From: Ascaphus truei
Lineage: Eukaryota; Chordata; Amphibia; Anura; Ascaphidae
NCBI GenBank assembly: GCA_036426205.1
Contig: CM071568.1
Span: forward strand, 39,148,614 to 39,212,613
Reading direction: 5' to 3'
DNA length: 64,000 nt
A program made the translations under genes and the position numbers. The notes below the pieces were generated by a model. The model saw only the letters and a list, made by a program, of their open reading frames with translations. It was not told the origin of the DNA and did not search any database. Shown piece by piece: positions 1 to 11,870 of the stretch. How positions within the stretch are numbered: the first letter of the stretch is position 1; every line of letters begins with the position of its first letter.

Positions 1-16
1 ACAAACCACAAACACA

Positions 17-78
<62 letters not shown>

Positions 79-86
79 ACACACAC

Positions 87-136
<50 letters not shown>

Positions 137-138
137 AT
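1..138. repeat. CA/TG dinucleotide microsatellite
   Basis: An almost uninterrupted (AC)n array with a few breaks. It runs directly into the left flank of the LTR at 146. The same array-plus-LTR junction recurs at about 8,198-8,256, so the array belongs to a duplicated block. Confidence 0.95.
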
Positions 139-244
139 TTGTCCCTGTAGAGATGAATGCAGAATTATAACCCGGGAGACATAGATGTGGGGAAATAAAC
201 ATCGGTTATTTAGCCATATCTTCAAACATACAGCTATAGGCTAA

Positions 245-1380
245 GATTGTAGTAGGGCGCATGATGGAGTGCATGGCGTCGCGTGCGGCCACCTGACGCC
301 CGACAGATGGGTTGGAATGTTAGCTTCCGCGATTGGGTAGGCGTGGGGAGTCATGTGGCAACGTTCACCTGGCTCCTTCCCCTCATTGACAGAAGAACTG
401 CTCACGTAAAGCACAATGTCTTGTATGTAATGTATGACCCTGTTCACTTATGTAACTGTGTTGTAACCATGTATTATTTGTATCTAACTCTGTGCCCAGG
501 ACATACTTGAAAACGAGAGGTAACTCTCATGTAATACTTCCTGGTAGAACTTTTATAAATATAAATAATACCAGACACATACATGTCTGGTATTTATCTC
601 TCATTTTTTACACAGAGTAACCAAATACCGGCCTGGGTTAAATGCCGGACCACCCTGGCAACCCTAGCCATTGCAAACCTTTATACATAGCCCTATATTG
701 AATTAACTGAGGGATCCTATAACCCCTACTCATACCCCGCAACCTAACATCTCCTGCAATGCTATAGTTCACCATGTACGGTTTCTTTAAAAAAACTTGT
801 AAAACATTGGTTCAGAGCCTACCATGACCACGAAACTTGGAATTGTTGGCATTCTATTTGCTTTTTTAACCTCTTGTTTCGTGGAGGGATTTAAGACGTT
901 TCAAGCAAATGATCCAAAATGACCACGTGGGTAAAGAATTTACCCATTAGGAGAGAAATTGTATTTTTCTTTCTATAATTATTACAGAGATGGTAGGTTT
1001 TTTGAGTACGGTGCAAGTCTGTAAATATAGTGTATAACCTCTGTTCATTTAATGTAACCATGTATTTGTTATCATAACTGTGCCCCGACATACTTGACGA
1101 AGGTAACTCAACGTTATAACTTCCTGGAATGAAATAAATGCTGCACGCCTAAAAAAAGTATATAAAAGATGGTACATTCACCGGTGCTCCTGGTTTTGAA
1201 CGATAGCCCTGTAATCAATCCAATGAAGTAGTAGTTGAAGGAACACAGGGCACAAACGGATTTGGAAAACTAACTCAATTATTGAGCCAAACACAAATAA
1301 ATGAGTAGTTATATCCAAATCGTTTGTGCCCTGTGTTCCTTCAACTATATTCCTGGTAAAACATTCTTTATAAATAAAAT
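245..1380. mobile_element. Unclassified insertion inside the LTR, with two similar 3'-end-like modules
   Basis: This stretch interrupts the LTR. It holds two related modules (about 430-565 and 1,020-1,140). Both contain a 'gcccaggacatacttgaaaa'-type core, then 'gaggtaactc', then 'cttcctgg', then an AATAAA-rich tail; the first is intact in the duplicate at 8,600-8,690. A third partial tail (cctggtaaaacattc) lies at 1,350-1,378. The modules look like retroposon 3' ends, possibly LINE or SINE tails. The family is not recognised and no protein-coding frame is convincing. Confidence 0.4.
1232..1346. repeat. Short foldback: 45-bp inverted arms
   Basis: An arm starting GTTGAAGGAACACAGGGCAC is repeated in inverse at 1,300-1,346, around a loop of roughly 25 bases. 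The cleaner duplicate (9,367-9,483) has near-perfect arms. The structure may be a tiny foldback MITE or the joined ends of a larger element. Confidence 0.75.
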
Positions 1381-1704
1381 ATCTGCAGGGCTGGGAAGAC
1401 AGGCCTCATACCAGCCTCTGACCCAAAGTCCTAAGAGGTCCCCGTTATCAGGGGCTTTTTCCCTCAGTCTGGGTTGGTGACTGTGGGGTGCACCATCTTG
1501 CGGGTTCCAGGGTCCTGGAATAGAGGGCCTGGTATCCCTCTCTGACAGCACACACTTAGTGCTAGAGAGATCCCCAGCAGTTTAAGCATGGGGCTTTTCT
1601 ACCTGACTGACGAGCCAGGTGGAGACTGGCTAATTGTCTGTAGCAGCAATTAACTTTCTATTTGTAACCCTTTTAGAAAGGAGTTAAGGCCCAGTCACAG
1701 TCCC

Positions 1705-2302
1705 CATATAAATAAACTGTTGTTTTTATTTAAAATAACTTTGACTGATATATATACTGTGGGCTTATATGAATATGACTCATCTGGGGAAAAAGTCAAT
1801 TGAATAGCAGTGGTACTGTTCTTGTTTTCAGGAGAGCACAGTTGTGTTAATAAAAGGGATAATCTGCTAGAATACTAGTTGTTGATACACATGTCAGTAT
1901 TGTAGTCAGGAATATTTGGGGACTACGTTTTGGTAACTATTTTTGGAGATCAACAAGAAATTCTATACTGAATATAACATTATTGGAAATGAAGGTAGAA
2001 TTCTAAATGCTATTTTTTTATTAAAATGTTCTTATTTACATCTGGATTATTTACTGTAGTTTAGATAAATGTTATGTTTCTTTTGCTATCACTCGGGCCA
2101 TTTGTTTCCTTCCAAAAGAACAACTGTTTACAGTCATCTCTTTTTATTTCAAAATAAATAGGACTCTAGCTATAAAAGGTTTTTAGGAAAAGGAAAGAAG
2201 AGGGAAGTTGTATTTTCTTAAATAGGTCATAGTATAGTAAAGAAAAAAACCCATAAAATAAGGTTTGTAAATATAAACTAGAAGTAACACCAAGCACCGG
2301 TA
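1705..2302. other. Unannotated AT-rich sequence
   Basis: No gene, repeat boundary or structured motif could be supported here. Composition is like intronic or intergenic vertebrate DNA. Confidence 0.5.
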
Positions 2303-2310
2303 ATCTAATG

Positions 2311-2608
2311 CATCGGTGTGCAAACTGGGGGGCACGCACCCCAGGGGGGGGCGGGAGAATTGTTAGGGGGGGCGCGGGCTGTTACAGAGGCCCTGTGCTC
2401 TTCCCCATGGCATTTAAATTAAATGCCGGGGAGGCGTGATGCCTCTAACTCACTTACCTGCTGGCAGCCGGGTCTTCGGTGACGCATCGCCGTGGCATCA
2501 AATGACGCGATGACATCATTTGACGCCGTGCTATTGGGAGAGGGGGGAGGCGCGAACGCTGCAGCTCCCAGGAAGGGGGCCTCAGCTCAAAAAGTTTGCG
2601 CACGGCTG
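2311..2608. mobile_element. hAT-type MITE (copy 1 of the family at 34,571)
   Basis: Terminal inverted repeats are CATCGGTGTGCAAACT at the left and AGTTTGCGCACGGCTG at the right. The flanking octamers ATCTAATG and CTCTAATT share TCTAAT, fitting an 8-bp hAT duplication. The interior is G-rich (CAGGGGGGG) with a 'gacgcgatgacatcatttgacg' block and matches 34,571-34,877 over its whole length. There is no coding capacity, so it is non-autonomous. Confidence 0.75.
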
Positions 2609-2616
2609 CTCTAATT

Positions 2617-3449
2617 TTTCTGCAAGACAAAGTAAATAGGAGACTATGGGGGGGATTGGTAATCATATCAAATTTGGAGCAAAATGTATGCAAATTGCGT
2701 AATTTTCACCTTGCGTCTCTGCGTCAATGTAGCAAGGTCTTTGCTCCAAGTTTTGCACCTGTTGCGTCACCTTGAGATTTGAGGAGTGACAATAGGAGTT
2801 AGGTGGGAGTTATATGCCGCACAGATTATAATGACTCTATGGCTCTGTGTGTCACTTTTGTATCTTGTATTTGCGTAACAAAGTTAGCCAGGTCTGAGGT
2901 GGTGTAAACTTTTCTGGCTAACACCTTGTGTCAGATATAAGAAACCCTTTCACACATACATATGACGCAAATGCGCGCAGAACATGCAGCTGGAGCCATG
3001 CATTAAAAAACGCCCTTCGGTTTTGCACTTTCTTTCCGTCTCCCCCATATATTCACTAATCCCCAAACCGCATGAGGTAGTATAAGTAGTTTACATATTA
3101 ACACTTTTGTTGTGAGTCTCCTTCTAAAACTGCTGCAGGTTGATTAGCTCATCAGATCTGCATACACAGCACTGAAACATATCTTAATTGAATTGAAATC
3201 AATATCCGTGTCAATAGAAAGATTCCAAAGGAAATAATATATCTTCCAATCGATTTCTCCTCTGGATGTGTCTTTACTTTAGCACATGATGTCATGTACG
3301 ATGACAAAATAATAGCCTCTAAGAAGAACAATAGCTATAGTTACATATTCAAGGTCTTTCTGCATATTTGTAAGATACCCATAGAGCCATTTCAATCACT
3401 ATTGTCATATCCTAGGAGTAGATGAGTTTTTAGTCTCTTCTTTAAAACA
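2617..3449. other. Non-coding stretch with a possible MITE at about 2,645-3,062
   Basis: Around 2,670-2,750 TTGGAGCAAA is answered by the inverse TTTGCTCCAA. The segment is bounded by 'gggggattggtaat' on the left and 'attcactaatcccc' on the right, which are roughly inverted. A Harbinger- or hAT-like MITE is possible, but no target duplication was secured. The rest shows nothing recognisable. Confidence 0.3.
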
Positions 3450-6400
3450 TGTGTAGCCATGCTGTAAAGGGAACTACAGTCATTATCTCTGCTGACAGTA
3501 AGGCCTGTAAAGTTATGGGCATGCAGCATAGTAATTATGGAGGGTTAGGTTTGGCCCTCAGACCCTGGTGAGGTGGCTATGTATTTATGGGAAGTGGCCA
3601 CATGTCTGCATTCACAATGTGAGGTCAGAGTTGTGGCTGCCTCCAGAGGATACATAAGGTACAGCACTGCTAAAAGTGAGAGTGTTGAGGTGTGTTGGAG
3701 GAAGTTGGTCTGCAGTTGGTGGAGTAAGGAGCTCAAGTCTAGTACAGACTTGGGAGGAGGCGGCTACTAAGACTGTGACCAGGGACCTGGCACAGGGAAT
3801 ATCTCCCTGAGGGGAGATAGGGACATCACAGATTGGGAAGAGATACCTTGCAAAGGGCAGTGCGGTGAAGCATGAGCGGCTGAGCACAAACGCTGTTGAG
3901 GGGCAGCTGACCCACCTCACTTCAATAAGATGGATCTTGTGTAATCAATACATGAGTAGGGGAGGAGTTGGAGTGATTACACAGAGGAGTTGCACCACAG
4001 AGGAGTTCCTCACCAGGACCATCCACAAGCGGACGCTGGGATACTGATGAGGGGAGGAACTGCACTGGGATCTAGGTAGGACTCATGCACATCTACCGAG
4101 CTGCCTGTCTGGGTTGGCAATCCCCACAAAAATCATGCGCGGGAGACTCAGGGTCTGTTTGCAACAGGACGGTGCACCACCAGACACTACACTGTAATGG
4201 GGACTGGTTAGACCACAGGGGCCAATGTGAGATTGGGTGGGTCAGGTAGGCCAAAAAATCCGTACATTTGGGGCGCTGCTGAGATATATAGACCTGTCAA
4301 CAGGACAGGCTTTTGCTAGCACACTTGGAGGAAACAGGGAGAGTTCCTGCTGCCACTTTGTGTGCGTTGGGAGTGGACCTAGGGGTAGTCAGGGGTTGAT
4401 GGAGATTTGTCAGTTGCAGGGAACGACCCTAGGGGCCTGAAAGGAGTTGGGGGTTTGAGCCAGGCTATAGCTGTCCTAGTCACCTTGAGGAGTGCTAGAT
4501 GGTAGGAGCCTAAAGGGGATAGCTGTTAACGTGGTCAGGAATTTGGAGAGGGTTCGCGCTAGGTAGCCAACAGTAGGGTAGAAGCCCAAGTAAGCATGGA
4601 AGAGCCCGGTAATCCTAGCCCATTCCGCGACCACTTACCAAAGGGAGCACAGACTGGGAGGAAGGAGATACCAGAAGACTCAGATAGAGGTGAGCCTAGC
4701 CTGAGGTAGTCCAGCCTACATGAGGTAACAAGGTGGATCATCAGTAGGTAATCTTTATGTACCGGATGTTGTGGTGCTGCACCGCAGAGAGGAAGCTCCA
4801 TGTACAATAATCCTAAGTACAGTGAAAGAATGGCGACCGCAAGTATGGAGGATCGCGCGGTGCGGAAGGTCCAAGATGCGGACGGAAGATATTGGGAGAG
4901 AGCGCAACAGGCGTGTGTGCGGGTGAGAGCATGCTACGGAAATGACTTCACGAGCCTGCTGTGGAGTGGTGCTAGGTGTTGCCGCACCGGTTTTGGTCCT
5001 GCCTTAGGACTGCAGGGTGCTGCTACCGTGGAGGACAGTATTGAGGGACGTTGTGATTGTGGGAGGGGGGAAAGTAGGGATCTGCTTGCCGGCCGGTGAG
5101 CGTACTACAAAAAGCTACCTCAGTAGCTAAAGTGATTGGAAAAGCAAACCAAGATGGCGGCTCCGCTTCCCTGGGAGAAGCGTGGGCTGTTGAAGGAGAA
5201 TTCTGCAATTGCAAAAGTTGCAGGAGCAGCTTGGCCGGGATTGGCGCCAAAGAAAGAACCCACACCCTTTGGGGGGGTAATGGCGCGAAAGCTGTGGCTG
5301 GCGCACCAGGACTGTGAAAGGTGTGGGGTCTCAATTACAGGACATCCTAAAGCTTGGGGACCCGCCCATAATTGCTACTAGGGGGGGGGTTTCCAGCTTT
5401 GGTCAGATTGAGGGTGGAGCTGCTCAAGGGAGTGGCTGGCAACTCAACTCCTGCTTGTCAGTCCGCGGAGGAACCAGTGCAACAGAACATGACGCGTTTG
5501 CTGCAAGTATCCTACTGAGACAATGGCGCTGTCAATCAGGAGTCAATACGATGGTCTCACCAAAACCAATTCACACCAGGAGGTTACTGGTGATTCGGGT
5601 GGTGGTGGGCAACCGAGACGTGTGTGCCTCTGTCTACATGCAGCTACCTGGGCCGTGGTGGTACCGTGGGCACCGGCGGGCGCGCTGCCACAATGTGGCA
5701 CACAGTACTTGTGGCTATGACTACATTGTGCCCATCGACTATCGAACCGCGGGGGTATGGCTAGGCCTGTCCGCGGGTTCCCCGGTGCAATGTGGAAGGA
5801 AGATGCGGATCCGGAGAATGGGGATCGGGGCCGTGCTGCAAGGCCGAGCCCGAGGAGAGAGAGAGAGGAGCGTTCGTTCAGCGTTACCAGACCGAAGAGA
5901 CTATAAAGGCGGTCGCACCACGAACGATGGACCAGAGCAGAGTGGGGAAGCGGATTCCTCGATGAGGAACCCACGAGTCGTCCGGCAGTACTGCCGTGAT
6001 CCGCCTGTGGCAGTATTCTGTGGTGAAAACGGGAGGAAAATTACAATTACCGGAGTATCGGTGAGAGGAGTCGTGGTGTCGCAAGTGGAGGGAAGGCCGA
6101 GAGACGAAAGTCTTCCATTTGGACGGCGAGGGTCCAGCGTGACGGGCGGTCCACGCCAACCCTTCAGAAGCGGTAAGAGCAGCCCTTGTTCTCTCCAGGC
6201 TCCGGTGGCGGCATCCGTGGAGGAAAGGCGGTGTCAGGCCAGGCGCGGCGCAAGAGAAGGCAGCGGAACTTCGGATGTCGTGTTGGAAGAGAAGAGATCC
6301 GCATGGGGATCATACAAGATGGCGGAGAGTTTTTCGGTGACATCACTTCCGGCGGAGGTAGCGGAATGACCGAGAGATGACAAACAACGCTCGGCAATCG

Positions 6401-7960
6401 GGCAGTGCTCCCCGATCACCCTGTGACAACAAAGAGCTGGCAGGCTGTGAGGAGAACGAGAAGGGTGGAGGCTAGCCAGCGAGAGTCCTCGCAGTGATCC
6501 TGGACACTCTAAGGGTAGAGAGCAGGTCAGAACCCCGGGACACCATTTGCCCGTCCATATGCCCAAACCCATGCCCTAGATAAAGCCCTGTCCCGTCACC
6601 TTTTCCCGTGGGTCCTCATCCAGTTTGGGAATGTCGGGGAGGGTCCCAGGGAACTGTGAGGAACGGACTGTGGGAGGGAGACTGGCGAGTTATACGTCCG
6701 ATGATGGGTCGGTGGGTGGAGGCTATTCAGGGGAGGATTCTATCATGTCTAGTTGGAGCCTCAGCGTGGCTATCGTGTGAAGTTAGAGGAAAGGCCAAAG
6801 TGTGGGGGGTGGCCTAAGTCTGATCTACTGGGATATCGGGGGTGGTCTTCCATGGGGGGATACAGGGAGGAATTCCCTAGAATTCGAGCCACGAGAAGGT
6901 TTAGGGGAGACGGTGGGGCCCCTAAGTTATTCGAGGAATTGTGGGATGGATGGACCGCCACGGTTTCTACTAACATGGGAGGAGTTAGTAGATTATGGTG
7001 GGCGTAGGGAGAATTTCTACGGCAGAGAACGCAACCAAAAAGGAGATGCAGAAGCGGTGGTTCATATCTGCATAGGCCAGTTATAGAACCCACAAGGGTA
7101 CACAGATAAAATTGACAGACCTCGTGGACCCAGACGAGCCCCGTGTCCTGGTTATTGCCTAGGGAGGGCAGGGAATGCTAATATTGACACGGCTGTTTGT
7201 GTGTAGCTAGGGATTGAGGGGGTTATTCAGCCTAGAGTACAAGTATTCCAGGCTTGGAATACCCTACGGTACTGGCACAATCCCCTATGAGAGAATCGAG
7301 GACACATTAGGGACAGGTGGTTGCGAGAGACCATAGAGGAGTTATATGGTAAATAAGGAGGGCTGCCATTAAGGGCACGCAGAGTGATGGAGAGGAGTAT
7401 GCCGCACTTATGCGGGTGTGGAGTATAGGCAGGTGAAGTCATAAGCATAAAAGTGGTGTATTTTGTTTTACGGACTGAAAATGGGGGTTTGCCACGTGTG
7501 GTACATTGTGGACAGTCCTGGACTATGGGGGGTCGGGAAGGTTAAGAAACCAGAATCCCTCGTCACTATTTTAGGGGGAACGGGATGGCTGTTGCATAGT
7601 AAGTGGATGCTGGTCAGGGGTCTTGCTGGCGCAAGATGTTTGTGTGAATCCTGTCATGTTGTGACTACATTATTGTAGTCATTTAAAGTGCTTCCTGGAT
7701 GAAAGGTACTTCAATTTGAGGTCACCAGCGGGGGACGGTTTGGGAGTTCCCAGGGCGAGGAGGGAATGTATCCATGCTGCTAAAATGGAACTACAGTCAA
7801 TTCTCTCTGCTGGACAGTAAGGCCTGAAGTTATGGGCATGCCAGCAGTAGTATAAGATATGGAGGTTTGCCCCTCGACATGGTGAGGTGCTCCTATGTAT
7901 GGATGGGAGTGGCCACATGCTTGAATCCATAAATTAGATGATGTCAGAGTTGCATCCTTT
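3450..7960 (+). mobile_element. Decayed LTR-like element with about 190-bp terminal direct repeats
   Basis: A segment starting TGTGTAGCCATGCTG (3,450 to about 3,640) is repeated in the same direction from TGTATCCATGCTG (7,767 to about 7,955), with many small indels. Shared blocks include GGAACTACAGTCA, ACAGTAAGGCCTG, GTTATGGGCATGC and GTGGCCACATG. A purine run (ggcgaggagggaa) lies directly before the downstream copy, as a polypurine tract would. The 4-kb interior is GC-rich and has no recognisable protease, reverse transcriptase or integrase. One short frame near 5,136-5,381 contains a C-x2-C...H...H-x2-C-like cluster, which could be chance. Best read as a decayed or non-autonomous LTR element; other repeat classes remain possible. 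Confidence 0.35.
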
Positions 7961-8197
7961 TGTTCGGCGTGTGATTCTCAAGTTACTGCGATGCTACCAT
8001 TAAGTGTCAACACTTTTTTTTCCCTTCCACGCCATTTCTTTGACCTCAACTATTCCCTCCGCCCCCGAGTCGCCTCCATTGAGTTCCCCCTGTGAGCTTT
8101 TTCCCCCCGTCCCCCCGGGTTTGCTTTTGGACCTGTTTCGTATGTTCGGTTGTTTCCGCTTATGCTGTGTGGTGGTGACAGGTAGTGCCAGTCTGAT
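7961..8197. other. Pyrimidine-rich linker
   Basis: A C/T-rich stretch (8,010-8,120) sits between the LTR-like repeat and the CA array. The open frames here are compositional and not supported as genes. Confidence 0.4.
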
Positions 8198-8204
8198 TTG
8201 AAAT

Positions 8205-8246
<42 letters not shown>

Positions 8247-9482
8247 ATTTGTCCCTGTAGGAGATGAATGCAGAATTATAACCAGGGAGACATAGATGTG
8301 GGGGAAATAAACATTGGCTTTTATTTAGCCCATATCTTCAAACAATACAGCTCTAAGGCTAAGATTGTAGTAGGCGCATGATGGAGTGCATGGCGTCGCG
8401 TGCGCGCACCTGACGCCCGACAGATGGGTGAATTTAGCTTCCAGCGATTGGGTAGGCGATGGGGAGTCATGGCTGACACGTCACCTGGCTCCTTCACCCT
8501 CATTGACAAGAACTGCTCACGTAACGCACAATGTCTTGTATGTAATGTATACCCTGTTCACTTATGTAACTGTGTTTGTAACCATGTATTATTTGTCATC
8601 TTAACTCTGTGCCCAGGACATACTTGAAAACGAGAGGTAACTCTCAATGTAATACTTCCTGGTAGAACATTTTATAAATAAATAAATAATACCAGACACA
8701 TACATGTCTGGTATTATCTCTCATTTTTTACACAGAGTAACCAAATACCGGCCTGGGTTAAATGCCGGACACCTGGCAACCCTAGCCATTGCAAACCTTT
8801 ATACATAGCCCTTATATTGTAATTAACTGAGGGATCCTATAACCCCCTACTCATACCCAGCAACCTAACATCTGCAATGCTATAGTTCACCATGTACGGT
8901 TTCTTTTAATAAAAACTTGTAAACATTGGTTCAGGAGCCTACCATGACCACCGAAACCTTGGAATTGTTGGCATTCTATTTGCTTTTTTAACCTCTTGTT
9001 TCGTGGAGGGAATTTAAGACGTTTCAAGCAAATGATCCAAAATGGACCACGTGGGTAAAGAATTTACCCATTAGGAGAGAAATTGTATTTTTCTTTCTAT
9101 AATTATTACAGATATGGTAGGTTTTTGAGTACCGGTGCAAGTCTGTAAATATAGTGTATAACCTCTGTTCATTTAATGTAACCATGTATTTGTTATCATA
9201 ACTCTGTGCCCAGGACATACTTGAAAACGAGAGGTAACTCAACGTATTACTTCCTGGTAAATGAAATAAATGCTGCACGCCTAAAAAAAAGTATAATAAA
9301 AGATGGTACAATTACCGGTGCTCCTGTGTTTGAACGATAGCCTGTAATCAATCCAATGCAAGTAGTAGTTGAAGGAACACAGGGCACAAACGGATTTGGA
9401 ATAACTAACTCAATTATTGAGCCAAACACAAAATAAATGAGTTAGTTATTCCAAATCCGTTTGTGCCCTGTGTTCCTTCAAC
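8198..9482. repeat. Direct duplicate of 1-1,346 (CA array, truncated LTR, insertion)
   Basis: From the CA array through GTCCC, the LTR start (8,256), the inserted modules and the terminal foldback (9,367-9,483), this block matches 1-1,346 in order and orientation. The LTR is not completed: similarity stops at the foldback. Differences between the copies are mostly one-base insertions and deletions, with the first copy usually shorter. The shared outer flank shows that this is a locus duplication (or an assembly duplication), not two separate insertions. Confidence 0.85.
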
Positions 9483-9758
9483 TTATTGCGTCCGGATGAA
9501 AGAAAAAAGCACGTCCGTTAAAAAGTGAGGCCGGAGACGCGATTCACTAAGGCCTTGAGCCCATTTTTTAACGTGCGTGCTCAAAATAGCCACATCGTAC
9601 GTGTTGTTTTTTTCCCCCCTGCTAGCGTTCTTAAACTTCACATACGATAGCTGATAGAAAAAAAAGCCACAAGTAACATTTGCATGGAGATTCTGTATCT
9701 CCATGCAAGGCTGTTACAGGCGATCGTACACTAAATAAATACATTTTTGTAATAGTGT

Positions 9759-10095
9759 ACATGAGCAGGGGGTCTCCTGAGCTGAACCGCATTGGTTTCA
9801 GGTCCGGAGACCCCCTATTTCAGGAGATACAGGCCCCGTTATGGGGTGCCGGTATCCCCTGCAGTTTAAAGCTCCCGCGTCACGTGACCGGGATGTTTAC
9901 ATTCTGCAGGGGATTCCGGCACCCCATAACGGGGCCTGTATCTCCTGAAGTAGGGGGTCCCCGAGGCTGAAACCAATGCGGTTCAGCTCTGGAGACCCCC
10001 TACACATCTACACTACTGTCAAAACACACACAACAATAACCAATAATTCCTTACCGTAGCGGCTATCTGCAATGGTAATGAAGCTGCATTCATGT
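9759..10095. mobile_element. Palindrome-plus-tail element, imperfect 18-bp flanking repeats
   Basis: The arms (about 9,759-9,864 and 9,904-10,012) are inverse copies of about 105 bp with a 39-base loop. They carry GGGGGTCTCC, CCGCATTGGTTTCAG and ACAGGCCCCGTTATGGGGTG. An 80-base unpaired tail follows. The flanks ACATTTTTGTAATAGTGT (9,741-9,758) and ACATTTTAATAATAGTGT (10,096-10,113) match at 16 of 18 positions, as an old long target duplication would. Confidence 0.6.
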
Positions 10096-10659
10096 ACATT
10101 TTAATAATAGTGTGGTGGTTACTTTCAATTAGAATTATTTTGGCAATGGTTTGGCTTTAGGAATTGAATAGGGAATCATATAATTGATTTGGATTGGATT
10201 GTAATTGGTTTAGGAAATTGATTAATTGATTGATGGTAAATGTATTTATGTTGCTTAGTTTCTATTTGATTTTCATGATGGCATTGGTGGTTAGGGGATA
10301 TTGTTCATTGTGTATTTTATTTTTACATATATTTTGCATAGTGTTACATGATGCACAGATTAATTGCATCATGTACACACTCAATGCAATTGTGTGACAT
10401 TTCATATACATTTGTGTAGCTGCTGGTTTGTTGGTTTATTTTTACAAGTGCTGCTGGATTAATTGAAACATGCAATGTGGTGATTTTAAGATTAATAATT
10501 CATGTTTTTATTTATGCATGTTTTATGTGTTTCATAATGGCCAAATAATCTATTATCCATATCTGGCTAATAGTTATTTTGCACATTATTGTACAGTATT
10601 TGTTGGGTGATGGATGTATTTAATGTATAGGTCAGGTTTATTTTTTTACATACAGGGTT

Positions 10660-11070
10660 GGTTCCTTTTGGTCTGCGGGAGACCTCTGGAGACCACCTGA
10701 GGTCTCCTCGGGCTTTCCACGGGTAGCAGCCTGGAGGTGTCCATGGGGGATACCTGCGGGGAAGAACCGGTGGCCCCACCTGGGGGCACCGCGGACCCGT
10801 AGGACCACCCGTGGGCCCACAGACCCCCGTGGGAACCACCCGAGGCCCCTCAGACACCTGTGGATCTGACCCGGGGACCACCAGACAGCCACGGGCCTAC
10901 CTGTGGAGACCCAATTGTGGCCCACGGTGACCCGCGGAGACCATCTGGTGGACCAAGGTGCCTGGCGGGAACCACCCGTAGGCCTCCAGACCCTGTTTGA
11001 AACCAGGTGCTGGGCTACTGTAGGTCTGTGAGGTGACCCGTCAGGCCCCCGGGGACTCTCGTGGGCCTGG
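10660..11070. repeat. GC-rich degenerate short-period repeat
   Basis: About 400 bp of loosely repeated words such as GACCACC, CCGTGGG, GGAGACC and CCACCTG in an otherwise AT-rich neighbourhood. It looks like a degenerate minisatellite with a 20-40 bp period. The minus-strand open frames here reflect composition. Confidence 0.5.
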
Positions 11071-11689
11071 GGTATTAACCCTGTATGTAAAATAATAAAT
11101 CATGTATTTATGGGGGGGCACAGGGGGTGGGTTATGTATAGAATAAATATAATGATGTTTATTGTGGGGCTCTGTATTGTTTTTCTTGTGGGTACTGGGG
11201 GTGTGGGAAGGGGGTATTGGCCCCAAGGGTATGTGGGTAGGCCTCCTGCCGGGGTTAGTGGGTTAGTGGGTGAGGTTGGTTAGGCCTCACGGGATGGGTA
11301 GTGGGGGAGGGAATTTACTGTAGGTCTCCAGTCTGGGTTAGTGGGTGAGGGTGGGTTAACCCTTTAATGACTGTAGTGGTTAATGACCGCTAAGGTGATT
11401 AAGGGGTTAGGGGCTATTTTTATTCTTGTGTATGGTTTGCAGCACCGGATGGACATGGGCAGGATCAAGATGAGGATGAAGACGGCCTTCATCGTGGGTG
11501 CCTGTAAAAGGTAAGTGTAATATGTATTTACTGTATTTATTGAAAGTTATATGTATTTAAAATGGGCAAATGCATTATTATCCATATGTGGATAATAGTA
11601 ATTTTGCCATTACTGTATTGTATGTGTTAGGGGGGTGTATTTAGTTATAAATATTGTTTATTATTGTTTATTATTTTTGGAGGCGCAAC

Positions 11690-11870
11690 ATTGGTACCAC
11701 AGGCCCGCGGGGACCCCGGGATGGCCACGGGGACCCCCGCACTCCCGCAGGGACCCCCGCTTGGTGAGCCGGGGACCCCCAGACTCCTGCAGGGTCAGCC
11801 GGGGACACCCCCGTGACTCCCAGCCTCCCTCGGGGACCCCCGCGGGGTCAGCCGGTACACCCGCCGACCT
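11690..11870. repeat. GC-rich GGGGACCCCCGC minisatellite-like block
   Basis: GGGGACCCCCGC-like units recur about every 20-35 bp, separated by CCGCAGG or GTCAGCCGG. It resembles the block at 10,660 in composition. G-runs on both strands could form quadruplexes. Confidence 0.55.

Larger units (their letters stand above)
146..1699. mobile_element. Solo LTR (TG...CA) with 5-bp target duplication, split by a later insertion
   Basis: The element begins TGTAGAGATG and ends GGCCCAGTCACA. It is flanked on both sides by GTCCC (141-145 and 1,700-1,704), a 5-bp target-site duplication typical of LTR retroelements. Its outer parts (146 to about 240 and about 1,380-1,699) resemble the cleaner solo LTR at 29,973-30,504: both have the AAATAAACA-then-TTTATT stretch near the left end and the 'ctgcagggctggga' block in the middle. 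About 1.1 kb of unrelated sequence sits between the two parts. No gag, pol or env sequence is present. Orientation is uncertain. Confidence 0.6.

Noticed and set aside
4045..4070. CTGATGAG as a hammerhead core start
   Set aside because: No stem II or GAAA follows within a usable distance.
5314..6369. A 351-codon + strand open frame
   Set aside because: Low-complexity, GC-rich, no recognisable domain, several overlapping frames on both strands of similar quality; it lies within a decayed LTR-like element.
10567..10925. Minus-strand Pro/Gly-rich frames of 95-104 codons
   Set aside because: They are translations of a GC-rich degenerate repeat.
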